Assembly (NCBI GenBank): GCA_035362935.1
Contig: DAOSEC010000019.1
Span: 1-37,944 of the forward strand
DNA length: 37,944 nucleotides
Source of the DNA: DAOSEC01 sp035362935
GTDB taxonomy: Bacteria; Bacillota_I; Bacilli_A; ML615J-28; CAG-313
Direction: 5' to 3'
Shown: one piece after another, positions 26,066 to 32,968 of the stretch
Layout: every line of letters begins with the position of its first letter
Numbering within the stretch: the stretch's first letter is position 1
Made by a program: the position numbers and the translations under genes
Notes under the pieces: model-generated
Database searches by the model: none
The model's input: only the letters and a program-made list of their open reading frames with translations
What the model was told of the DNA's origin: nothing

Positions 26066-26102
26066 ATTTCTTAAGAGTCTTTTATGGATGGGAGAAGGTA
26101 AT

Positions 26103-26867
26103 ATGATAGAACATAATACCCAAAAATACGCATCTATGAAGCGTCATATGCTATTATCGGTTGCAACTTGGGTTATAATTGCGATATCGCTCATTGTTAC
26201 TTCGTCTGTTGCGTTATTGATTCGACAAAAGGAAAAAGAATTAGAGTTTTTGGTTTCTAACATTGTTGTGAGTGCAGATATTTATTTTTTACAAGCAAAT
26301 GATGATAAATATTTTCCTCAAGACCTATACTTAGGAAGTGATCGCATTGATCCTCGGGGGATGTTAGAGGTAGATGTAACCGACCCTAGTGCCATCAATT
26401 ATATATCAAAACTTAGAGTAAACGTGACGTTTAAAGGATTAATCGACTCCTATGTTCGAGTGAAGTTCTATCAGGAGTGGTATTCTGCTTATGAAATCTT
26501 TGCCGGATACGATGAATTCAGTCAACCGATTATCCTAAATACGGGGTCGATCCTAAGAAGCGTTAACGCTCCGTACCTCATTCAGTTATCAGAAACCCCA
26601 TCTGTAGAAGGTTGGTACGACAACAGACTCAATGACAATTATTTGTACTACAATACGACGGTTAACTCCTATGATCAAGAGGATTATTTGCTCACCATCC
26701 CATTTATCAATGGATTTGATAATTCTGAAGGTGAATTTCCATTACCAGTTAACAATAGACCAAATATCACACATAGCTACCAAGTTACAATGGCATTTAT
26801 TGTAGAAGCGGTTCAAGTGAATCGTTATCAAGCAATTTGGAATAAAACAAGTTTGCCATTTGAATAA
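26103..26867 (+). CDS. TasA-like paralog lacking the AWF cleavage site (C1)
   Basis: A 254-residue protein. The frame is open from 26088, but the ATG at 26103 follows GGAGAAGG and is preferred. A hydrophobic segment (about 16-39) is followed by RQKEKELEFL rather than the A-W-F found in eight relatives here. The body matches operon A protein A3 (NYISKLRVNVT, VRVKFYQEW, VEAVQVNRYQAIW). The missing AWF suggests it is either cut by another peptidase or stays in the membrane as an anchor, the latter being attractive for a fibre base (inference). It is first in operon C, 11 bases before the SipW-like gene. Confidence 0.72.
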   Translation: MIEHNTQKYASMKRHMLLSVATWVIIAISLIVTSSVALLIRQKEKELEFLVSNIVVSADIYFLQANDDKYFPQDLYLGSDRIDPRGMLEVDVTDPSAINYISKLRVNVTFKGLIDSYVRVKFYQEWYSAYEIFAGYDEFSQPIILNTGSILRSVNAPYLIQLSETPSVEGWYDNRLNDNYLYYNTTVNSYDQEDYLLTIPFINGFDNSEGEFPLPVNNRPNITHSYQVTMAFIVEAVQVNRYQAIWNKTSLPFE

Positions 26868-26878
26868 GAGGTGCATAG

Positions 26879-27421
26879 ATGGAATTAAAAAAAATTAAAA
26901 ACCTTAAGACAAGTTTGAAAATTGTCCAATCGATTGGCCTTGTTGTATTGTTATTACTATTTTTAAGTTTGGTATTACCATATGTCTTTGGTTCACGCTA
27001 CTATATCATCAACAATGGTAGTATGGCACCGACATTAAACATTGGTGATATCGTATATGTTAAAAAAGTTGATTTTGATGAAGTTAAGGTAGACGATATT
27101 GCGACATTTTCTTCACAATTTGATTCGAGTATGACATTTACCCATCGAATCGTAGATATATTAGAAGATGAATTATTGTTTGTGACCAAAGGGGATGCAA
27201 ACAATAGCGTTGACCCATCGGCAGCACATTATTCACAAATGGTAGGAGTCATGAAACTCCACATCCCTTGGATGGGGAACATTCCTATCTTTCTGAAATC
27301 AATTACCGGAATTGTAGTATTGCTAACATTTGGTGTTGCTTATGTCATATTTGACCTTGTTGTACATTCTTCCATTCTAAAGCTAGAAGAAAAAAAACAA
27401 GAGGTTACCGATAATGAGTAA
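26879..27421 (+). CDS. sipW: SipW-like type I signal peptidase
   Basis: A 180-residue membrane peptidase of the archaeal/ER-type S26B group, the group of Bacillus SipW that matures TasA and related proteins. An N-terminal membrane helix (about 15-35) is followed by the catalytic-serine box NNGSMAPTLNIGD (Ser48). THRIV carries His89 in place of the lysine of bacterial-type enzymes, and KGDANNSVDPS (box E) holds Asp106. A second membrane helix lies near the C-terminus (about 142-162). Location between a TasA-like paralog and an AWF protein, with an 8-base overlap with the next gene, strongly supports a role in processing the A-W-F signal peptides of this locus. Confidence 0.9.
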   Translation: MELKKIKNLKTSLKIVQSIGLVVLLLLFLSLVLPYVFGSRYYIINNGSMAPTLNIGDIVYVKKVDFDEVKVDDIATFSSQFDSSMTFTHRIVDILEDELLFVTKGDANNSVDPSAAHYSQMVGVMKLHIPWMGNIPIFLKSITGIVVLLTFGVAYVIFDLVVHSSILKLEEKKQEVTDNE

Positions 27422-27980
27422 GATACGATCATCGTTGTTTTTATTGATGTGGATTGGAGTAACATTTTTACTTTTGCTTACTCCTAGTTCAGGAGCATGG
27501 TTTGTTACTTCTCAATCGTCAACATCGGTTGTCAATAACACAGCAAATGTGATGTTTGTTGTGACAGGAGATGTCATTGACTTTAGCCAAACACCATATG
27601 TTCCAGGAGAAGAACTGCTAGAAACACCGATACAGATGTACAACTTATCAACGATTGCTACTGAAGTGAGAATTAAAATTGAGTATGATATCATCTTGCC
27701 AAACGAATCTGTTGTGACAAAGATGACATATCAAGTTCCAGATACTTATTTCCAAGCAATCTTTCATAGTGGTTGGACGTACAATACCACCGATCACTAT
27801 TTCTATTCTACTATGATAGAGCCTAATCAAACACTAACAAGTGTGATTACTAGTATGTCATACAATGCTCTAACGATTACAAATCCTAACATGGGGGAAA
27901 CGTTAGGAATTTACATTCGATTCGAAGCCAAACAGTTTTATTTCGTAGACTGGGAGGATATTGGAGTAATCGGATTATAA
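27414..27980 (+). CDS. TasA-like secreted protein with SipW-type signal peptide (C2)
   Basis: A 188-residue protein with a signal peptide ending SSGAWF (Ala28-Trp29-Phe30). The mature part begins VTSQSSTSVVNNTANVMFVV, which resembles the first strand of TasA/camelysin proteins, and continues with short strands such as ATEVRIKIEYDI. The start overlaps the sipW-like gene by 8 bases, so translation is coupled with the peptidase that should process it. It is small enough to be a single-domain fibre or accessory subunit. No closer family assignment is possible by eye. Confidence 0.72.
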   Translation: MSKIRSSLFLLMWIGVTFLLLLTPSSGAWFVTSQSSTSVVNNTANVMFVVTGDVIDFSQTPYVPGEELLETPIQMYNLSTIATEVRIKIEYDIILPNESVVTKMTYQVPDTYFQAIFHSGWTYNTTDHYFYSTMIEPNQTLTSVITSMSYNALTITNPNMGETLGIYIRFEAKQFYFVDWEDIGVIGL

Positions 27981-28003
27981 AACGGTGTAAGGGGGGGGAC
28001 AAA

Positions 28004-28639
28004 TTGAAGAATCTAATAAAGCAAAAGTTAATACACATTGCATTACTTGTTATGATTATAGGTGTCTTGTATTTGTCTGTAAATCTCCCGCAGTCAAGTG
28101 CATGGTTTACATACGCCGATGATCATGAACAATCCATTATCGTCGGAACCATTGATTTAGCAGTAAGCGAAGGAACATCAAGTAACTTTACAACAAACAT
28201 CAATGCTTCAAGTGTCACAGTTCTTGGAGATGATGTACACTTTAATGATGTTGTAACAGTGTTAGAGATTGCATTTGTCAATTCTGGTACAATACCGATT
28301 GTTATTGATGGATCAATATCGGAACCACTTAGCGGGAATAGTCCAGGATTATTGTATTATGTTAAGACATCAAACGTAAGTTCAGAAGATTATCTAAATG
28401 AAATCTCACCCCTGGTTGACAACACAAATTTCACTACTTTGAAGTCGAGTCTTGAAATTGTCAACAGCAGTAGCTTACAATATTTAAATGAAACGATAGT
28501 GTTATACCCACAAGATGAATATTCTATAAAAATTATAATATGGGTTGATTATCACGAAGGAAACTTTAATACAGTTGGATTTTCTGTGAAACAATTTTTA
28601 TTAAATTTGCAATTTACCTATTATCAATTCATCGAATAA
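28004..28639 (+). CDS. TasA-like secreted protein with SipW-type signal peptide (C3)
   Basis: A 211-residue protein starting at TTG; no ATG exists before the hydrophobic core. The signal peptide ends QSSAWF (Ala33-Trp34-Phe35), then TYADDHEQSIIVGTIDLAVSEG, whose GTIDLAV strand is the best match in the window to the 'GTLDLxV' signature of TasA/camelysin family proteins. The later IAFVNSGTIPIVIDG matches the 'xxNxGxxPxxV' turn of that fold. The ribosome binding site is a run of eight G (27991-27998), in the same 15-base context as the site before the hydrolase gene at 6938. It is a strong candidate for a true TasA-type fibre subunit. Confidence 0.8.
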   Translation: MKNLIKQKLIHIALLVMIIGVLYLSVNLPQSSAWFTYADDHEQSIIVGTIDLAVSEGTSSNFTTNINASSVTVLGDDVHFNDVVTVLEIAFVNSGTIPIVIDGSISEPLSGNSPGLLYYVKTSNVSSEDYLNEISPLVDNTNFTTLKSSLEIVNSSSLQYLNETIVLYPQDEYSIKIIIWVDYHEGNFNTVGFSVKQFLLNLQFTYYQFIE

Positions 28640-28640
28640 A

Positions 28641-28649
28641 TGGTATAAT
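28641..28649 (+). promoter_or_regulatory. Internal extended -10 promoter in operon C
   Basis: TGGTATAAT (28641-28649), a perfect extended -10, directly after the C3 stop codon. The base run at the -35 position (TTATCA) is poor. A transcript from here would carry about 20 bases of leader and would bypass both riboswitches, giving c-di-GMP-independent expression of the four downstream genes. Confidence 0.6.
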
Positions 28650-28678
28650 ATATACTATGTGGGGAAGGAGGCGATATC

Positions 28679-29371
28679 TTGCTGATTGAAGAACGGAAAT
28701 TAAAAGTCTCACGCATGTCAAAACAAATATCATCAGCGTTATTTTGGATATCACTCACTGTTCTAACATCCCTATTATTCATCTCATATTTTGGAGAATC
28801 GGTTGGAGATTATGTCATTGATGTAGACCGCGTGTTATACATCAACGGATTTGTTGCAGCGGACAATCAAAATTTTCAGAATCCGACAGCAAGACTTTCA
28901 GCCAACTCGATTCGAAATGTATACCCAATTACCTATTCCGAAATACCACATCATGATACCATGAATGATGGTGCTGATAACGGAAGAAACTACTTTGCGT
29001 ATACCTTTTATGTCCAAAATGGTGGACGGGACATCATAGACTTTGTATCCACAATTGATATCATCAAAGTTCAAAAGAACGTTGATGCGGCAGTTAGGGT
29101 AAAAGTGGTGATCAATGATTTCGAAACCATTTACGCAAAAGCTAGAGACGATGGTTCACCAGAAGAAGGAACAGTTCCATTTGATACCTCGACAAGGGTT
29201 ATGACCCAAGTGTATCGAGGGTTTGCTCAAGAAGAAGTGCTCAAGTATACCGTAATCATATGGATTGAAGGGTATGACATTGACACTACAGACGAAGGGC
29301 CAAATTCAATCAAAGGCGGAACTATAAAATTTGGAATGAACTTCGCTATGATTAGCAGAGAAAATTCATAA
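28679..29371 (+). CDS. Membrane-held relative of the IWIEGWD matrix subfamily, no AWF (C4)
   Basis: A 230-residue protein starting at TTG with GGAAGGAGG at ideal spacing. A hydrophobic segment (about 20-40) ends SYFGESVGDY instead of A-W-F. The C-terminal part carries VIIWIEGYDIDTTDEGPNSI, the same signature as the three genes that follow (IRIWxEGWDxxTxDD), so it belongs to their subfamily. As with C1, the missing cleavage site suggests it remains in the membrane, perhaps as a base for the following subunits (inference). It is the first gene after the internal promoter. Confidence 0.65.
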   Translation: MLIEERKLKVSRMSKQISSALFWISLTVLTSLLFISYFGESVGDYVIDVDRVLYINGFVAADNQNFQNPTARLSANSIRNVYPITYSEIPHHDTMNDGADNGRNYFAYTFYVQNGGRDIIDFVSTIDIIKVQKNVDAAVRVKVVINDFETIYAKARDDGSPEEGTVPFDTSTRVMTQVYRGFAQEEVLKYTVIIWIEGYDIDTTDEGPNSIKGGTIKFGMNFAMISRENS

Positions 29372-29447
29372 CATTGGTACTAAGCATTCGCTAGTATATA
29401 TATTTAGAAAATAGAAGTGAAATTTATTTTTAGGAGGAAAAGAAAAA

Positions 29448-30305
29448 ATGAGATCAACTTCAAGAAAATTATTATTATCCTTATCAACATTCATCTTTGC
29501 ATTAGTTACTCTATTTGGAGCAACGTTTGCATGGTTTACCGCAGCTGATACAGCGACTGTAACATCATTCAACTTATCAATTAACTCGGGAGATAACTTG
29601 TTAATTAAAAACTCAGCAGGAACGTTTGTTACTAATTTAACCGCAGCAGATGTACTTGCTTTGTATAACGCCAAGCACTCCACCACATTAACAGACTTAG
29701 ATGAAGTAAAACTATCACCACTAACATCAAAGGATGGTGAAACATTTTATCTAGAACAAAAAACTACCACGTATGCTGATTCAGCACGTCGATATACCCC
29801 TGGTGCAGCAGGTATGTTTTACTTAGACTTAGATATCACTATTAGAGCTTTAGTTCCAATGGATGTTCATTTACTTTCAGGTACCACAGCTATGTTTGTT
29901 AGTACTGTTTCTAGAGCTGGTGCATATCGTGCATCATTCTATGATAATACAACATTGCTAAAAATTTGGGAATCTGATGCCCCGGTTGCTGCTAACGACA
30001 GCTTAGAAAGAGCGGGTAACTTTATAACTCCATCTGGTCCAGCTGCAGGATTAGACTTAGGTGGACAAACTACAACTAGCGCTTTATACAATTACGAAAG
30101 TGCTGCAGCTGACTCAACTGTTAACTCTAGATTATTACAAAACATGGCTGCTTACAGTGGTACAACACCAACAACTGGTACACATGCTAATGATAAAACA
30201 ATTACGGTTCGCATTTGGATTGAAGGTTGGGATATCCTTACTACTGATGATTTAAAAACTGATTCACTAGCAGTGAACTTAAGATTTATTGGAGTAACTA
30301 TTTAA
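29448..30305 (+). CDS. AWF matrix protein, IWIEGWD subfamily (C5)
   Basis: A 285-residue protein with signal peptide MRSTSRKLLLSLSTF through TFAWF (Ala28-Trp29-Phe30). The mature protein contains PLTSKDGETFY (91-101) and VRIWIEGWDILTTDD (about 254-268), motifs shared with the next two genes. The sequence is low in charge and rich in Ala/Thr/Ser, like abundant structural proteins. It has the best ribosome binding site of the locus, AGGAGG (29432-29437), so it may be the major subunit (inference). It probably belongs to the wider TasA/SipW-substrate group but forms a distinct subfamily; no known protein is recognised over its full length. Confidence 0.7.
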   Translation: MRSTSRKLLLSLSTFIFALVTLFGATFAWFTAADTATVTSFNLSINSGDNLLIKNSAGTFVTNLTAADVLALYNAKHSTTLTDLDEVKLSPLTSKDGETFYLEQKTTTYADSARRYTPGAAGMFYLDLDITIRALVPMDVHLLSGTTAMFVSTVSRAGAYRASFYDNTTLLKIWESDAPVAANDSLERAGNFITPSGPAAGLDLGGQTTTSALYNYESAAADSTVNSRLLQNMAAYSGTTPTTGTHANDKTITVRIWIEGWDILTTDDLKTDSLAVNLRFIGVTI

Positions 30306-30330
30306 TATAGTGTAAGTTAGGGTATACTAT

Positions 30331-31137
30331 ATGAGGGGGAACTACAGAAAAATTCTGATGTCAATATCTACCTTCTTATTTGCATTGTTTGCATTTACAG
30401 GAGCAACACTAGCTTGGTTTGAACTTTCAGATGAAGTGAGTATTGGTGGATTTGATATGGAAATCACATCGGGGGAGAATCTAAAGATTGAAATTGCTCC
30501 AGGTGTCTACTCAAATGGTTCTGAAAGTACAGGTAATCCCAAGATACTATTTCCTGCCTTATTTTATAGTCAAAAAGGATATACAGTAAATAGAGTGCGA
30601 TTAGAACCTCTAACATCTTTAGATGGAAAAACGTTTTATATACGACAATTAGGAACAACGTATTTAGACGATAATTATCTTCATGTTCCGGATGGACAGT
30701 ACTTGAATTATTTTGATTTTAGCTTAAAGTTTAAATCAGAATCAAGCACATCATTAATGAATGTTCATTTAAACACTGGCACAAGGGTATCTAATTTTCA
30801 TGGAGACCCTATCATACCAAATACAATCCGCATTGCTTTCATTGTAGATGATGTAACAATCATGATCTATGAAGAAGATGCACTCGTTCAACCATCAAAC
30901 AGTTTTAAACCAGGATATGGACTTGATGGAGTACAACTCACCTCTAGTGCCAAATATGATGGTTCATTAGAAGGAGCACTAAACTCTCTATTGTTTACAA
31001 TAGGTCCAAATGAAACACAAACTATGACAATTCGAATATGGTTGGAAGGTTGGGATAACCAAACTAACGACGATTTTTGGAAAGTTACATCAGTTGTAAA
31101 AACATTCTTACGATTTAGAGGAATTCCTCAAGAATAA
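30331..31137 (+). CDS. AWF matrix protein, IWIEGWD subfamily (C6)
   Basis: A 268-residue protein. The signal peptide ending TLAWF (Ala28-Trp29-Phe30) aligns residue for residue with C5 and C7, which supports the ATG at 30331 although only a weak AGGG (30319-30322) precedes it. Shared motifs are LEPLTSLDGKTFYIRQ (about 91-106), a DFSLKFKSES strand, and IRIWLEGWDNQTNDD (about 234-248). It is 25 bases after C5 and 19 bases before C7, so the three are cotranscribed. The weak ribosome binding site suggests lower expression than C5. It is likely a matrix or fibre subunit. Confidence 0.7.
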   Translation: MRGNYRKILMSISTFLFALFAFTGATLAWFELSDEVSIGGFDMEITSGENLKIEIAPGVYSNGSESTGNPKILFPALFYSQKGYTVNRVRLEPLTSLDGKTFYIRQLGTTYLDDNYLHVPDGQYLNYFDFSLKFKSESSTSLMNVHLNTGTRVSNFHGDPIIPNTIRIAFIVDDVTIMIYEEDALVQPSNSFKPGYGLDGVQLTSSAKYDGSLEGALNSLLFTIGPNETQTMTIRIWLEGWDNQTNDDFWKVTSVVKTFLRFRGIPQE

Positions 31138-31156
31138 AATAGAAAAAAGGAGAAAA

Positions 31157-32737
31157 ATGAATAGTATGTCAAGAAAATTATTAATTTCAATATCGACATT
31201 CATATTCGCATTACTTGCTTTCACTGGAGCAACTGTTGCCTGGTTTAATTTATCAGACGAAGTAGCAATTGAAGGTTTCGATATGAACATATCAACTGGT
31301 GAAAATCTTCAAGTAAAGGTAATTAGGAATGTAGAAGGAACATGGACAGAAGTTTGGGATAATGCTGTTACAGCAGCAGACATTTATTACTTATTTAGAG
31401 AACAAATAAAAGTTAAACAAGGGTTATCAGAAGGTGATGCTTACGATGTTGGTGACTTGAGACTAGAACCCTTAACTAGTTTGGATGGCCAAACTTTCTA
31501 TAATCGACAATTAGCAAATATTTTTGGTGAATCGTTATATTTGAATTCGAATTATCAGTATAATCCACCAACAACATCACATAACTCAACACACCAATAT
31601 AAATTCTTTGAGTTAGAACTAACGTTTAAATCGGAATCAGCCACCACGAATATGAAAGTGTTCTTGAATAACGGTGGTAATGAAAGCGATCCTGAGTATC
31701 CTTTTACTTGGTTGTCAAATACTAATAGTGCTGTGGATATGGCTGGAGCTATGAGAATGGCATTTATAGTAGGTGGACAAACATCAATGATTTATGAACA
31801 AGACGCGGATGTCATCAAAAAAAATAGTTTCAATAACGCTCTATTACCAGGAAATTCAAAAGTTCAACCTAAATGGGTGTTAAATGGTTGGGATGCTGGT
31901 GTAGCTGTTCCTGATTCCGAACCGATAGATCCTGAAACAGGTGATCGCTGGGTTGATGTCACTAATGAGTTATTATTTACATATGGAACTGATGCGTGGG
32001 ACACTGGTATTGCAATTGAAATAACAACAACTCCAATTTTTGGAGATTATTATAACGACGTAGAAGGAAAATTGTATACTTATCAAGCTGCATGGGATGA
32101 TGGTGTTGCTATTGCAGTTGTGAAACCTACTACAGGTATGGCAATCGATGACCAATGGTTTAATAAAGTAAATAGTCGACTATATACGTTTGTTGGAACA
32201 ACTCACGACACAGGAACTCCGATTCCTACAACAGTACCAGGAACTCCAACTGAAGGAGATCGTTGGTATGACGAGATAGAAGGTAAACTATATACCTATG
32301 GCGTTTCATCATGGAATGCTGGGGAATTAATACCTCAAGCTACTACTGCACCATTAGTGGGTGATTATTTTAATCCTGATTTAGACTTATTGTTCAGAGC
32401 ATTAACTGACCCATGGGGTAATGGAGTTTATGTTCAACAAACAACTACATTCTCAACATACGGGACATATTTTAATCCGGATGAAAATATGTTATATACT
32501 GCTTTAGAAAAACCGTTGCCTATCCAAACCACAACAAGTGCAAGATATGACTTTACATCAGAAGCAGAAGCAAATTCATTCTTATTTGAATTAGCTCCAG
32601 AAGAAGAAAAAACTGTCACTATCCGTATTTGGATAGAAGGATGGGATGCGAAAACGACAGATGAGTTATGGCAAAACACAACAGAGCTACACAGACAACT
32701 CAAAGTTAGTCTTAACTTTAAAGGGATTCCACAATAA
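31157..32737 (+). CDS. AWF matrix protein with internal repeat array, IWIEGWD subfamily (C7)
   Basis: A 526-residue protein, twice the length of its neighbours. The signal peptide ends TVAWF (Ala28-Trp29-Phe30), followed by the shared LEPLTSLDGQTFYNRQ (103-118), the LELTFKSES strand (about 153-161) and IRIWIEGWDAKTTDE (489-503). Between residues about 240 and 450 there is an insert of about six units of 32-38 residues, each built as 'W(D/N)xG ... P ... GDxWYDxxxGKLYTY'. The insert replaces a short loop found in C6. Similar 'GDxWYDxxxGKLY' units occur in phage tail fibres and surface proteins. The display of repeats from a loop suggests a binding or spacing role (inference). Confidence 0.72.
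   Translation: MNSMSRKLLISISTFIFALLAFTGATVAWFNLSDEVAIEGFDMNISTGENLQVKVIRNVEGTWTEVWDNAVTAADIYYLFREQIKVKQGLSEGDAYDVGDLRLEPLTSLDGQTFYNRQLANIFGESLYLNSNYQYNPPTTSHNSTHQYKFFELELTFKSESATTNMKVFLNNGGNESDPEYPFTWLSNTNSAVDMAGAMRMAFIVGGQTSMIYEQDADVIKKNSFNNALLPGNSKVQPKWVLNGWDAGVAVPDSEPIDPETGDRWVDVTNELLFTYGTDAWDTGIAIEITTTPIFGDYYNDVEGKLYTYQAAWDDGVAIAVVKPTTGMAIDDQWFNKVNSRLYTFVGTTHDTGTPIPTTVPGTPTEGDRWYDEIEGKLYTYGVSSWNAGELIPQATTAPLVGDYFNPDLDLLFRALTDPWGNGVYVQQTTTFSTYGTYFNPDENMLYTALEKPLPIQTTTSARYDFTSEAEANSFLFELAPEEEKTVTIRIWIEGWDAKTTDELWQNTTELHRQLKVSLNFKGIPQ
31874..32506 (+). repeat. Six-unit degenerate repeat array inside C7
   Basis: At protein level the units begin near AWDTGIAI, AWDDGVAI, THDTGTPI, SWNAGELI and PWGNGVYV, after a first GWDAGVAV. 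They end with LLFTY, KLYTY, RLYTF, KLYTY, LLFRA and MLYTA. DNA identity between units is low, so the array is old rather than freshly amplified. Confidence 0.7.
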
Positions 32738-32753
32738 TCATTTTTGATCTCAT

Positions 32754-32802
32754 GGTTATAGAAATAGCAACCATAGCATATGCTATGGTTGCTATAATAA
32801 CC
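32754..32802 (+). other. Long perfect palindrome in a hairpin after C7
   Basis: A perfect 32-base palindrome (32764-32795, centre between 32779 and 32780) is wrapped by a second pair, GGTTAT (32754-32759) with ATAACC (32797-32802). No T tract follows, so it is not a canonical terminator. It may protect the 3' end of the operon C transcript or be a protein-binding site. Confidence 0.65.
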
Positions 32803-32815
32803 TGAAACAATCTTA

Positions 32816-32893
32816 GTTTTTTAAAAGTGTAAAGTTGATATCACGAGTATCAAACAATGAAAATTGTGTTCCCGTTTTACATTTTTAAAAATA
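32816..32893 (+). other. Structured three-way-junction element, unassigned
   Basis: An outer stem of 16 pairs (32818-32833 with 32876-32891, one G-U) encloses two hairpins: TTGATA/TATCAA with a 7-base loop TCACGAG (32835-32853), and ACAAT/ATTGT with a GAAA tetraloop (32854-32867). A single-stranded GTTCCCGT follows. The element lies between the operon C 3' end and the next promoter. I do not recognise it as a known riboswitch. Confidence 0.5.
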
Positions 32894-32897
32894 AGAC

Positions 32898-32926
32898 TTG
32901 CAAACAAGCAATATCTATATTATAAT
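32898..32926 (+). promoter_or_regulatory. Sigma-A promoter of the second signal peptidase gene
   Basis: TTGCAA (32898-32903), a 17-base spacer and a perfect TATAAT (32921-32926), about 43 bases before the start codon. No riboswitch lies between it and the gene. Confidence 0.75.
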
Positions 32927-32968
32927 ATAATAAATTAGTAATATTTTATTATGAAATAGGTGTATGCT

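Noticed and set aside
26088..26102. ATG at 26088 as the start of C1
   Set aside because: The ribosome binding site GGAGAAGG lies downstream of it and serves the ATG at 26103.
11880..32737. Mobile-element origin of the matrix locus
   Set aside because: No transposase, integrase, tRNA attachment site or flanking repeat was found in the window.
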